A DNA stretch of 22,713 bases. Source: JBHHYU01 sp046757725 (GTDB lineage Bacteria; Desulfobacterota; Binatia; UBA9968). Below the pieces are notes generated by a model. That model was not told the origin of the DNA. It worked only from the letters and a program-made list of their open reading frames with translations, and ran no database searches. Below are positions 1-6,725 of the stretch, in pieces. A program made the position numbers and the translations under genes. Where the stretch lies: NCBI GenBank assembly GCA_046757725.1, contig JBHHYU010000044.1:1-22713 (forward strand), read 5' to 3'. The stretch's first letter is position 1. Each line of letters opens with the position of its first letter.

Positions 1-149
1 AGCCCGGCCAGGTCCTGATCTCCCAGCGCCTGCTCGGGACAGTTGAAGATGTTGTGGAGGTGGAGCCGGTGGACAAGCTAAGACTCAAGGGCTTCCAGCG
101 CCCTGTCACCGCCTACAACATCGTCGGTCTCAAAAGCTGGATCGGATGA
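1..149 (+). CDS. class III adenylate/guanylate cyclase, C-terminal end (partial)
   Basis: Reading from base 3 gives about 48 residues ending at a TGA at 147-149. The stretch contains GQVLISQRLL, a VEPVDKLRLKGF segment and RPVTAYNIVGL. This is the usual tail of a class III nucleotide cyclase catalytic domain: the 'G-x-[IV]-L-[IV]-S' strand followed by 'LKG...P[VI]xxY[NE]V'. The catalytic metal and base-recognition residues lie outside the window, so it cannot be decided whether the product is cAMP, cGMP, cCMP or cUMP. The next gene on the same strand, 246 bp downstream, is a Pycsar-effector-like membrane protein, so a pyrimidine cyclase is possible. The family call is firm for such a short piece; nucleotide specificity is unknown. 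Confidence 0.75.
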   Translation, partial: PGQVLISQRLLGTVEDVVEVEPVDKLRLKGFQRPVTAYNIVGLKSWIG

Positions 150-214
150 AGATCAGATCCTTCCCGATCTGCAATGGCTCTGTCAGTTGGTCTTTGCAGA
201 AAGGGGTAATGCTG

Positions 215-228
215 GGATTTTGGATTGC
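215..228 (+). repeat. 14-bp direct repeat, copy 1 (GGATTTTGGATTGC)
   Basis: The 14-mer GGATTTTGGATTGC occurs here and again at 971-984. The two copies have the same orientation and flank the membrane-effector gene at 396-965. A single 14-mer match is expected about once by chance in a window this size, so only the symmetric placement makes it notable. The gap 150-395 holds no convincing gene. Confidence 0.4.
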
Positions 229-395
229 GGAATCGGGAAAAAGATGGCTCGCCTCGTGGAATAGTGCTTCGGGCGAACAACTCGATCTTGGTCGAGTCGG
301 TATTCCACGGGGCAAAGGACGCCAAGATCGTAAAAATAGGAAAATATTCTTCTTGGGATTAGGTGACAAATCCTTAGATAGCAGAAGGGATTGAG

Positions 396-965
396 ATGGA
401 GCGGCAGGAAGATCTGCAGATTGACTTTCTCTACCGGGCTCTCGCGGAAGCTCAAGATACGATCAAATTCACCGACACTAAGGCAGGCACCATCATTCTT
501 TTAGTGGGAGGGCTTCTCGCCTTCGTCGGCGCGATTTACACCCGCATCGACACCCTTATCCTTCAGGTTCTTACGACAGTGGGGTTGGCTCACCTGCTCA
601 TCGCTGCAGTTTGTTCTATATGGGCCCTCCATCCACGGGTCAATCCGGAGCACTTTGTTGACCTCAAGGGGGTAGATGTGACGCCGCTATATCATCTGCG
701 CTCGGTCCCCGAAACGTCCGGCTGGAGAAGGTGGCTCCCCTTGAGATACCGTCGCGGACTGGAGTTGTCGGCTGCGGAGTTTCTCCGCCACCTCGACGCC
801 CTGGACGGTGCGGCATTGCGACGCCTGCTGGTTTACGAGCTCATGAAGGTTTCTTTCATTCGAGATGAGAAGATATTCCAGGTCGCGTGGTCCATTCGAC
901 TTGTACAGATTGCCGGAGGTTTCTTCGCCCTGCTGGTGATGAGTCTTTATCTCAAGTTAGGCTAA
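396..965 (+). CDS. Pycsar-effector-like / DUF5706 integral membrane protein
   Basis: A 189-residue protein with a short polar N-terminus. It has a D-x-K-A-G motif (FTDTKAG, about residues 25-31) leading straight into a hydrophobic helix (about 31-48), a second helix (about 54-77), a charged cytosolic stretch (about 80-165) and a third helix near the C-terminus (about 168-186). A 'D-x-KA' motif at the start of the first helix, a hairpin of two helices, and a Tyr/Lys-rich helix followed by a last membrane segment is the architecture I associate with DUF5706, the family that includes the Pycsar effector PycTM, and with related SLATT-type 2TM effectors. Such effectors are thought to disrupt the inner membrane when a cyclase-made cyclic nucleotide accumulates during phage infection. 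The ATG is preceded by AGAAGGG. The cyclase tail lies just upstream, but the 246-bp gap is longer than in a typical tight pair. Family assignment is from memory of the pattern; the defence role is inferred. Confidence 0.6.
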   Translation: MERQEDLQIDFLYRALAEAQDTIKFTDTKAGTIILLVGGLLAFVGAIYTRIDTLILQVLTTVGLAHLLIAAVCSIWALHPRVNPEHFVDLKGVDVTPLYHLRSVPETSGWRRWLPLRYRRGLELSAAEFLRHLDALDGAALRRLLVYELMKVSFIRDEKIFQVAWSIRLVQIAGGFFALLVMSLYLKLG

Positions 966-971
966 TTTGAG
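951..971 (+). terminator. inverted repeat over the stop codon of the membrane-effector gene
   Basis: CTCAAGTTAG-G-CTAATTTGAG is a near-perfect 10-bp inverted repeat (one G-T pair) centred at 961 that includes the TAG stop codon. Folded, the stem is about 9 bp with a small loop. It is followed by GATTTTGG, a weak T-tract, so it may act as a terminator or as an RNA 3'-end stabiliser. Confidence 0.35.
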
Positions 972-984
972 GATTTTGGATTGC
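971..984 (+). repeat. 14-bp direct repeat, copy 2 (GGATTTTGGATTGC)
   Basis: Exact second copy of the 14-mer at 215-228. It begins at the last base of the inverted repeat that ends the effector gene. Confidence 0.4.
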
Positions 985-1056
985 AGGTTTTGAATATTGG
1001 TAACGTAGGGGGTCACCTATGGCACGCTGTTGGGAAAGGGTTTTCATGCTTCGACT

Positions 1057-1082
1057 AGGCTCAGCCTGTGAGGGTCTGACCC
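1057..1082. repeat. pair of small palindromes, dispersed-repeat-like
   Basis: Two compact palindromes lie side by side: AGGCT-C-AGCCT at 1057-1067 and GGGTC-T-GACCC at 1072-1082. The first sits in a 'CTTCGACTAGGCTCAGC' context, which resembles widely dispersed intergenic palindromes known from many bacterial genomes. The second resembles 'GGGTCxGACCC' units often seen in intergenic repeats. I infer a dispersed repeat remnant between the effector gene and the amidohydrolase. It could also act as a weak terminator, but no T-run follows. Confidence 0.35.
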
Positions 1083-1229
1083 CAAAAGCAGTTACATTTA
1101 TCAACACGGTTTGGCTGGACAAATTGGGTAGAATCGTGTAATAGAGCGTCAAACATTTGTGGGGGAGGGGAATAGCGTTCTTTGGGATCGGTGAGCCAGG
1201 GAAGCCCCACGGAAACGAGGATTCGTGCA

Positions 1230-2285
1230 ATGAACACAACAACAGTGGCGCGTAAAGCAGATTCAGCTATCAGCCAAGAAATCATAATCTCTGCCGACTC
1301 CCACATTATGGAGCGGGCAGAGTTGTGGGAGACGAATTTGCCCGCTTCTCTCAAAGGCCGGGCGCCGAAGCTCCCTTCTCGAAATACCGCCGTGGAAAAG
1401 CCGGGTGGCTACGATCCCAAGGCACGTCTTGAGGAAATGGCCGTGGATGGTGTTACGGCTGAGGTGCTATATCCCACACTGGGGCTGGCGCTCTTTGCCA
1501 TGGAAGATGCCGAGGCCCAGGAGACCTGCTTCCGCATCTCCAACGATTGGCTGATCGAATACTGCAAGGTAGCCCCGGGACGTCTGGTGGGCATTCCCAT
1601 GATCTCCCTGTACAACATTGAGAATGCCATAAAGGAGCTGGAACGCTGCGCGAAGGAAGGCCTGAAAGGTGCCCTCATCTGGCAGGTTCCGCCCGAGCAC
1701 CTGCCATTCACCTCGGATTACTACGACCCCTTCTGGGAGGCGGCCCAGGATCTGAACATGCCGGTCAACCTCCACATCCTAACGGGGTTCAACTACAGTC
1801 GCTTCAAACGTGAGGGTCTTGAGGTCTACCGCTGCAGTGTCAACCGGAAGCTGACAGACGCTGCCGGCGCGCTGTTTGATATTGTTTTCTCAGGCGTGTT
1901 GGAGCGCTATCCCCGGCTGAAGATCGTACTGGTGGAAAACGAAGTGGCCTGGATCCCCTTTTATGTTCATGAGTGGGACAAATATTACGTGCGGCACAGC
2001 CCTCGGCATCCGATCTCTATCTCCAAGCTGCCCAGCGAATATGTGAACAAGCAAGTTTACGCCACTTTCTTCAGTGATCCCACGGGCGGTCGCCTGTTGG
2101 ACTGGTGGGGCTCCGATACCTGCATGTGGTCTAATGACTATCCACACGCAGCTTCAACCTGGCCGCACTCGCGAGAGGTTATTGCCCGGGAGCTGGGCCA
2201 TCTACCCCAGGAGGTCCTGCAAAAGGTGCTACGGGAGAACGTGATACGTCTTTACGACTTGAAGGTTCCCGGAGTAAGCGCTTAA
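1230..2285 (+). CDS. amidohydrolase-2 family metal-dependent hydrolase (DxH type)
   Basis: A 352-residue TIM-barrel protein of the COG2159/PF04909 family. Likely metal and catalytic positions are D23-S-H25 after the first strand (SADSHIME), H182 in NLHILTG, E236 in LVENEVAW (where ACMSD-type enzymes have the HGGG histidine), and D303 in WSNDYPH. Family members decarboxylate or hydrolyse small carboxylic or aromatic compounds; the substrate here is unknown. The frame is open from a TTG at 1182, but the ATG at 1230 is preferred because GAGG ends 9 nt upstream and homologues usually begin shortly before the D-x-H strand. It stands alone on the plus strand. A TGTAAT at 1137-1142 is a possible -10, but no good -35 pairs with it. 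Confidence 0.88.
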   Translation: MNTTTVARKADSAISQEIIISADSHIMERAELWETNLPASLKGRAPKLPSRNTAVEKPGGYDPKARLEEMAVDGVTAEVLYPTLGLALFAMEDAEAQETCFRISNDWLIEYCKVAPGRLVGIPMISLYNIENAIKELERCAKEGLKGALIWQVPPEHLPFTSDYYDPFWEAAQDLNMPVNLHILTGFNYSRFKREGLEVYRCSVNRKLTDAAGALFDIVFSGVLERYPRLKIVLVENEVAWIPFYVHEWDKYYVRHSPRHPISISKLPSEYVNKQVYATFFSDPTGGRLLDWWGSDTCMWSNDYPHAASTWPHSREVIARELGHLPQEVLQKVLRENVIRLYDLKVPGVSA

Positions 2286-2410
2286 CTTGGAGATAGCGAA
2301 TCTGTAACAGCGTTAGTGATAGCGAAGAATGCGGCGACCAGGTCCAAGCTTGAAGTCTTCTCGTTGAAGATGCCCTACTTTTCCACGAAGCCGTCTCTCA
2401 TCGGTTCTTT

Positions 2411-2854
2411 TTATTTTTTTGATGGGACCCAACGCCGGCCTGCGAGCGCGAGTTGCTCCGTTATAGGAAGTTCAAGTCCGAGTTCTCGCCCGACCTCAGC
2501 CGCTAGAGGAATATCTTTCTGGTAGATGTTTTGACTGGCACGTAGGGTCGGGTTGACCCCCGAGAGGTCGAATTTCTCTTGCCAACGGTTTAAGACCGAC
2601 TCAGAACGAGTCTGGCGCATCATCTCGACGGCTTCACCGCACGGTATTCCTCCCGCCTGGCCCATCCGGATGGCCTCATAGACGATCAACGTCTCAGAGC
2701 CGGTCACCAAGTTCTTAATCAACTTTGCCACATTTCCTGTCCCCAGTGGTCCCATGTGCATCACCTGTTTCGACATATTGAGGAGGTGAGGCCTTGCACG
2801 CTCCACTTGTGCAGGGAAGTAACTCGGTTTAAATGCGTCGCACATGACGAGCAC
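2411..2854 (-). pseudogene. 3-hydroxyisobutyrate dehydrogenase-like protein, C-terminal domain only
   Basis: About 147 residues matching only the all-helical C-terminal half of the beta-hydroxyacid dehydrogenase family: MHMGPLGTGNVAKLIKNLV is the family's 'G-x-G-x-G-x-x-x-K-x-x-N' block with the catalytic Lys, followed by the usual EAxxxxxxxG(I/V) helix. The NAD-binding Rossmann half (GxGxxG at the start) is missing. Reading upstream in frame meets a TAA after about 26 more codons with no Rossmann motif, and the glutathione transferase gene ends at 2974. No ribosome site precedes the first possible start (a GTG). I take it as a truncated remnant at the tail of the minus-strand operon. A stand-alone C-terminal domain protein is the less likely alternative. 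Confidence 0.65.
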
Positions 2855-2973
2855 AGACCGCTGGAAAAGGCTTCCAAAATTGTAGGCACCTGTTTCCCCG
2901 GTTTGGAAAGCCTCGTAGCAGTGAACCAGGTGTGTTTATGCCAAATAGACCCACACACCCGGCTAGAAACCGG

Positions 2974-3534
2974 TCATGGAGTGGCGCGAACGAGGGCCCG
3001 GCTAAGCAGGCGATCCATCCATCCTTTGAGATGCGGCAGGCTTTCATCAATGATGGCCCTGTAGCGTTCCCGCCGGACGAAAAAGGGAATGTAGGTGATA
3101 TCGGCTAGAGAGTAATCCCCCGCAATGTATTCCCGGTTGAGCATTTCTCGGTTCAACACTTGGAGGTACGCTTTCAGTTTTTCTCCCGCCTTATCGGGAT
3201 CGTTTCCATGTGTCACATCACCAGCTGCCTGTTGGAGGCGGGTATTGCAGAAGTCAATCCATATTCTTATTCGAGACCGTTGGACTGGGTCCTTGGGCAG
3301 AAGAGGGACTTCCGGGTATGCCTCCTCAAGGTATTCGTTTATGACTGCAGATTCGTAGATAACTGCGTCGCCGTCGACGAGTACCGGGACCTTTCCGTAA
3401 GGGTTTAATTCCAAGAGATCCTTTGGCTTGTTTTTGAGGTCGACCTCGACGAGTTGATACCGGATCTTCTTTTCTGCCAGGACAAGCCTTGTCCTGTGAG
3501 CGTACGGTCAAGGACCGTAAGAATAAAGCTTCAT
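2974..3534 (-). CDS. selenocysteine-containing glutathione S-transferase (UGA recoded at residue 9)
   Basis: The ATG at 3534-3532 opens a 186-residue frame, MKLYSYGP-UGA-PYAHRTRLVLAEKK, running to a TGA at 2976-2974. The UGA at 3510-3508 falls exactly where thiol-type glutathione transferases carry the catalytic Cys or Ser ('CPYAHR'), and the reading frame on both sides is the same GST. The thioredoxin-like N-domain has NPYGKVP with the cis-Pro (P50) and the glutathione-binding E61-S62. The helical C-domain has the YSLADI capping motif near the end. A ribosome site (GAGG, 8 nt spacing) precedes the ATG, before the UGA. A perfect hairpin starts 11 nt after the UGA, as bacterial SECIS elements do. 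The neighbouring reductase has Cys in the same C-P-W-A-H-R motif. Sec-containing GSTs have been reported from marine metagenomes. Starting downstream (TTG at 3414) would delete the active site and part of the glutathione site. The alternative is a simple nonsense mutation; no selenium-pathway gene is in the window. Confidence 0.8.
3478..3510 (-). promoter_or_regulatory. candidate bacterial SECIS element and UGA(Sec) codon
   Basis: On the minus strand the UGA (3510-3508) is followed by 11 nt and then CAGGACAAGGCTTGTCCTG (3496-3478). This folds into an 8-bp perfect stem with a GGC loop, or 7 bp with AGGCU. The apical loop begins about 19 nt after the UGA and has G in its first positions, which fits the published bacterial SECIS consensus (short stem, small loop with an early G, loop roughly 16-37 nt from UGA). 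The stem lies wholly inside coding sequence (codons for H-R-T-R-L-V-L-A), as bacterial SECIS elements must. Confidence 0.7.
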
Positions 3535-3646
3535 ATCAATACCCTCACGATTTTTCTTCGCTTCTACCATTCCTATTGAGGTAGTGCAACGCCCACAACC
3601 ATTTTAAAGCGAGCAGGGCCTGATTTACTTATTGCTTATCTCGCCG

Positions 3647-4633
3647 TCAGGCGGCTGCAGCGAAGCGGTTGCGATCATGTGGCCACTCGAGGTGATCGAG
3701 GGTCGGACCCATGGGGACGATCCCGGTTGGATTAACACGCAGCTGGCTATAATAGCCGGCCTTGATCTTATTGAGATCAAAGGTGTCCTTAATGCCAGGC
3801 CATTGGTAGAGCTCCCGCAGGTAGTTGGGGAGATTCGGGTAGTCCTGGATACGGCGGAGGTTGCATTTGAAATGGCTATAATAAACGAGGTCGAAACGTA
3901 GCAACGTAGGAAAGGCCCGCCAGTCCGCCTCGGTAATACGGTCACCCGCGAGGTAGCGGCGCTCGGCCAGGCGCTTTTCCAGAGTGTCGAGTCCATGGAA
4001 TACCTTCCGTACCGCCTCGTCGTAGGCCTCCTGGGTCTGGGCGAAGCCGGTACGGTAGACGCCGTTGTTCAGATGCTCGTAAACAAAGTTGTTGATCTTG
4101 TTGATTTCGTCTTGGAGTCCTTCCGGGTAGAAATCGAGATTCACGTCGGTCCACGCGTTGAACACTGCATTCAACATTCGGATGATTTCCGATGATTCGT
4201 TGTTGACGATCTTGCGGAGCTTCCTGTCCCACAGGGTCGGCACCGTGACTTTGCCCGTGTAGTTCGGGTGGGTCGCCTTGTAAACCTGATGCAGGCGAAA
4301 GATGCCGTCGGGACAAGGCTGAAGGTCATCGATGGCTTGCGAGTAAGCCCACCCCTCGATTTTGGGCCGGTCGGCAATCGATATGGAAACGACGTCTTCC
4401 AGTTGCTTGAGCTTACGCATGATAATGGTCCTGTGCGCCCATGGACAAGACGGGGAAACGAACAGGTGATACCGACCCGGTTCAGCCTTGAACCCACCGT
4501 GACCCGAAGGTCCCGGGCTTCCATCCTCCGTGACCCAATGGCGAAACTTAGAGGCCTCCCGGATAAAGGCTCCCCTGGCATCGCTTGGTATAGCGGCGTC
4601 GTTATCCCACTTACCCTCAATCATAAGACCCAT
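3647..4633 (-). CDS. yqjG: glutathionyl-hydroquinone reductase (YqjG/ECM4 family)
   Basis: A 328-residue omega/xi-class glutathione transferase, the same length as Escherichia coli YqjG. The catalytic motif SPSCPWAHR places the nucleophile at Cys63, the position known for YqjG. The C-terminal helical domain has EADWRAFPTLLRFD and DYPNLPNYLRELYQ, both typical of the family. The enzyme removes glutathione from glutathionyl-hydroquinones, regenerating hydroquinone and GSSG in the cytosol, and is associated with quinone detoxification and aromatic catabolism. The first ATG (4633) has AGGAGG 8 nt upstream; the ATG three codons later would be too far. It lies 64 bp after the Rid-family gene and 112 bp before the selenocysteine GST on the same strand, so the three probably form a glutathione/quinone unit. 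Confidence 0.92.
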   Translation of the reverse strand: MGLMIEGKWDNDAAIPSDARGAFIREASKFRHWVTEDGSPGPSGHGGFKAEPGRYHLFVSPSCPWAHRTIIMRKLKQLEDVVSISIADRPKIEGWAYSQAIDDLQPCPDGIFRLHQVYKATHPNYTGKVTVPTLWDRKLRKIVNNESSEIIRMLNAVFNAWTDVNLDFYPEGLQDEINKINNFVYEHLNNGVYRTGFAQTQEAYDEAVRKVFHGLDTLEKRLAERRYLAGDRITEADWRAFPTLLRFDLVYYSHFKCNLRRIQDYPNLPNYLRELYQWPGIKDTFDLNKIKAGYYSQLRVNPTGIVPMGPTLDHLEWPHDRNRFAAAA

Positions 4634-4697
4634 GAGAGGATCCTCCTTCTTTCCGGCCGTTCACCCAGCGGGCGACTGCTATTGAGAGCTGAGCGTC

Positions 4698-5210
4698 TCA
4701 GTTTTTTCTAGGCACTACCGCCCAGGCTTCGATTTCGACAAGCATGTCCGGCAGGTCTACTCCCACTTCTCTGAGTAATGTCGCCGGTCTGGGATGCTCG
4801 CGTAAATCAGGCTCATGTTTCTCAAAGAAGCCATACATTTCGTCACGCATATCAAAAACGTCTTCTCTTCGCTTTAGAAAGTAACGGAACATGACGATGT
4901 TTTTCAGCGTAGCACCCATCATCTCCAGATTGTTCTTGATATCTTCTAGTGCCTGACGTGTCTGTTCCTTTATGCCACCCACCACTTTACCTCTCCCGGC
5001 CCGCTCCTGATCAGGGGTCCTGCAGGGCGCATCTTCAAAGGGATCCCTTCCCGTGGACCCGGAGAGGAAAAGAATATCCACGTCCCCTTTTGTTCTAAAC
5101 CCCGTTCCCCAGTTCATTCTTTCCTTGTGGTAGTGCGGCCAGAGCGTACCCCAGTCATATTCCACTTTTTGTTCCTTCTGTAGCTCAATCGCTTTTGGGT
5201 TTGTAGTCAT
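4698..5210 (-). CDS. Rid family (YjgF/YER057c/UK114) protein
   Basis: A 170-residue protein. Its C-terminal two thirds carry Rid-family features: a GGIKEQTRQALEDIKNNLE helix, a strand KNIVMFRYFL, an FF helix, then RPATLLREVGVDLPDMLVEIEAWA with the Arg that normally binds substrate carboxylates. The N-terminal part (about 1-75) is longer than in the 125-130 residue RidA proteins and contains a DPFED segment. RidA enzymes hydrolyse enamine/imine intermediates; divergent members act in catabolic operons on specific imines or enols. Residues aligned to the RidA Arg suggest binding of a carboxylate, but the exact activity is unknown. A GGAGG lies about 12 nt before the ATG, a little far but usable. 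It is followed on the same strand by the quinone reductase. Confidence 0.85.
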   Translation of the reverse strand: MTTNPKAIELQKEQKVEYDWGTLWPHYHKERMNWGTGFRTKGDVDILFLSGSTGRDPFEDAPCRTPDQERAGRGKVVGGIKEQTRQALEDIKNNLEMMGATLKNIVMFRYFLKRREDVFDMRDEMYGFFEKHEPDLREHPRPATLLREVGVDLPDMLVEIEAWAVVPRKN

Positions 5211-5427
5211 TTTTGAGCATAGCCTCCTTTACATGGGTTAAGTTACTTGACCCAGGTTATTTCATTTCCGGAGCGTTCAAGGTTTCGTTTTCACGTCGTG
5301 CCGCGTCATGGCATTGGAGCAGATGACTTAAGGTTCCCCTATACACATTACAAAAAAGAATGTCCAACGCTCTTCAATCGGTTGTCCAAAGAATTAAGGG
5401 CAGATCAGTGCAACCACCGGTTGGGCT

Positions 5428-6423
5428 TTAGGCCAACTGCAGGAACCGGAGACAGTTGCCGGAACCCACTGCCTCCCGCTCCGCAGGCGTCAGGCCCAGA
5501 ACGTCAAACTCCTCCTCCGGTGCCTGGTCCCGGAACATGAAGGGGTAGTCGGAGCCGATCATGATTTGGTTGCTTCCTACTGTATCCAGCAAGTACCGCA
5601 AGGTCCGGTTGTCGAAGAAGATGTCGTCGTAAAAAAACATACGCGCGTAGGCTCCTGGTGGCTTGGGTAGGTGCTCGTGAAACGCGTGGTTCTTGCGCCA
5701 AGCGTTCTCTAAACGCGGAAGAAGCTGCATGAAGGTCCCCCCACCGTGGGAGAAGCCCAGCCTTAGCTTGGGACAGGCCTCCATTACCTTGCCCGTAATG
5801 ATACTGGCGATACCAAGGGCGCCCTCGATGGGAAAGCCCACGGGGTTTTCGAGAAACTGCGGCCCTACTACCCGGTCCATGAAGGTGGGGTGTTGAGCGT
5901 GGACAAAGATAGGGACGCCAAGGACTTCTGCTGCTTGGAAAAACGGAATGAATGCAGGTTCACCCAGGCTCTTGCCGTTCATGTTGCTTAGCACCTCCAC
6001 ACCGTGAAGCCCTAACCGTCTGATGTGCTGGAGTTCGGCAACAGCCAACTCCACGTCCTGCAGCGGTACCGAGCCGAGGGCGTAAAAACGATCCGGCGCC
6101 TGCTCCACCATTCGTATCAGCACCTCGTTCAGGTAACGAGCCAAGTCCAAGCCGTCGCCGGGTGCCAGTCTATATGCCAGTAGCTCCGGCATCGGCGAGA
6201 GCACTTGCCGATCGACGGCGTAGTTGGGTTCAGCCATCTCCCGCAGCCGCCGGGGAACGTCCCAGCAACGGTCGAGTACCGTGCGAAAGTTGCGCCCGGC
6301 AATCATCACATTGGCCTTACTCGGCTCTACATGGGCCATAGAAGGCCAGCGGTTACCGGCAGGCCGGGCGCCGGCAGGTGGAAAATGCTCTGGGACGATG
6401 TGGGTGTGAACGTCGATAATCAT
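5428..6423 (-). CDS. amidohydrolase-2 family protein, ACMSD-like (HxH type)
   Basis: A 331-residue TIM-barrel protein with the full metal set of aminocarboxymuconate-semialdehyde decarboxylase relatives: H6-x-H8 (DVHTHIVP), H175 in FVHAQHP, H226 in FSHGGG, and D292 in GSDYPF. R237, eleven residues after H226, matches the substrate-carboxylate Arg region of ACMSD. A zinc-dependent, non-oxidative decarboxylase or hydrolase of a carboxylated substrate is the likely role. It is the first gene of the minus-strand group; the gap to the Rid gene is 217 bp. The ATG at 6423 begins MIIDVHTH, as usual for the family, though no strong ribosome site precedes it. Substrate unknown; true ACMSD (kynurenine pathway) is not implied because no kynurenine genes are nearby. 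Confidence 0.88.
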   Translation of the reverse strand: MIIDVHTHIVPEHFPPAGARPAGNRWPSMAHVEPSKANVMIAGRNFRTVLDRCWDVPRRLREMAEPNYAVDRQVLSPMPELLAYRLAPGDGLDLARYLNEVLIRMVEQAPDRFYALGSVPLQDVELAVAELQHIRRLGLHGVEVLSNMNGKSLGEPAFIPFFQAAEVLGVPIFVHAQHPTFMDRVVGPQFLENPVGFPIEGALGIASIITGKVMEACPKLRLGFSHGGGTFMQLLPRLENAWRKNHAFHEHLPKPPGAYARMFFYDDIFFDNRTLRYLLDTVGSNQIMIGSDYPFMFRDQAPEEEFDVLGLTPAEREAVGSGNCLRFLQLA

Positions 6424-6725
6424 GATCAGCGAACGGATCCGACTTTATGGAAGAACTTTCATATCCCGCTGGATAGAAACGCTCCGAAAAGAAAGATCCC
6501 TTTTGTTTCCTGACTCTAGCAAATTAATTTAAATTATACATTACCCCTGGGGCGGGGCAGACGTCTAGGTCGACCTGGAAGGTCAAGGGTGGGTCGTGGG
6601 ACAAATGATTTTTGCCAGGGTCCCCTTGTTTCACAACATGCTTTGAGCGATAAAGTTCATGCATAATTCCCGGAATACGGACCCCTGATACCAGGTGGTC
6701 CAGGATTATACTCGAGGAGGAAACC
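6424..6725. other. divergent intergenic region (amidohydrolase / aldehyde oxidoreductase)
   Basis: 302 bp between divergent genes with no credible coding. The part next to the amidohydrolase is AT-rich and holds a palindrome and a perfect -10 (separate entry). The part next to the oxidoreductase is mixed and ends in the ribosome site GAGGAGG just before the ATG at 6726. A TTGAGC (6643-6648) with TAATTC (6664-6669) is a weak promoter candidate for the oxidoreductase. Confidence 0.5.
6525..6538 (-). promoter_or_regulatory. 12-bp palindrome overlapping a consensus -10 box
   Basis: TAATTTAAATTA at 6525-6536 is a perfect 12-bp palindrome. The minus strand reads TATAAT at 6538-6533, a perfect -10 for the amidohydrolase at 5428-6423, overlapping the palindrome. 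No good -35 lies 16-18 bp upstream of it. This layout would suit a repressor operator over the -10, but AT-rich palindromes also arise by chance. Confidence 0.4.

Noticed and set aside
146..394. 82-codon plus-strand frame between the cyclase and the effector gene
   Set aside because: It starts inside the cyclase stop region, has no ribosome site and crosses the repeat at 215-228; its composition is not protein-like.
3481..3500. The palindrome CAGGACAAGGCTTGTCCTG as an operator or terminator
   Set aside because: It lies inside GST coding sequence right after the in-frame UGA, where a SECIS is expected; no T-run follows.
3326..3511. A minus-strand frame crossing the N-terminus of the GST, which could suggest a frameshift instead of selenocysteine
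   Set aside because: The GST frame is continuous from 3534 to 2974 with a single UGA and no shift needed; the other frame gives a basic peptide without family resemblance.
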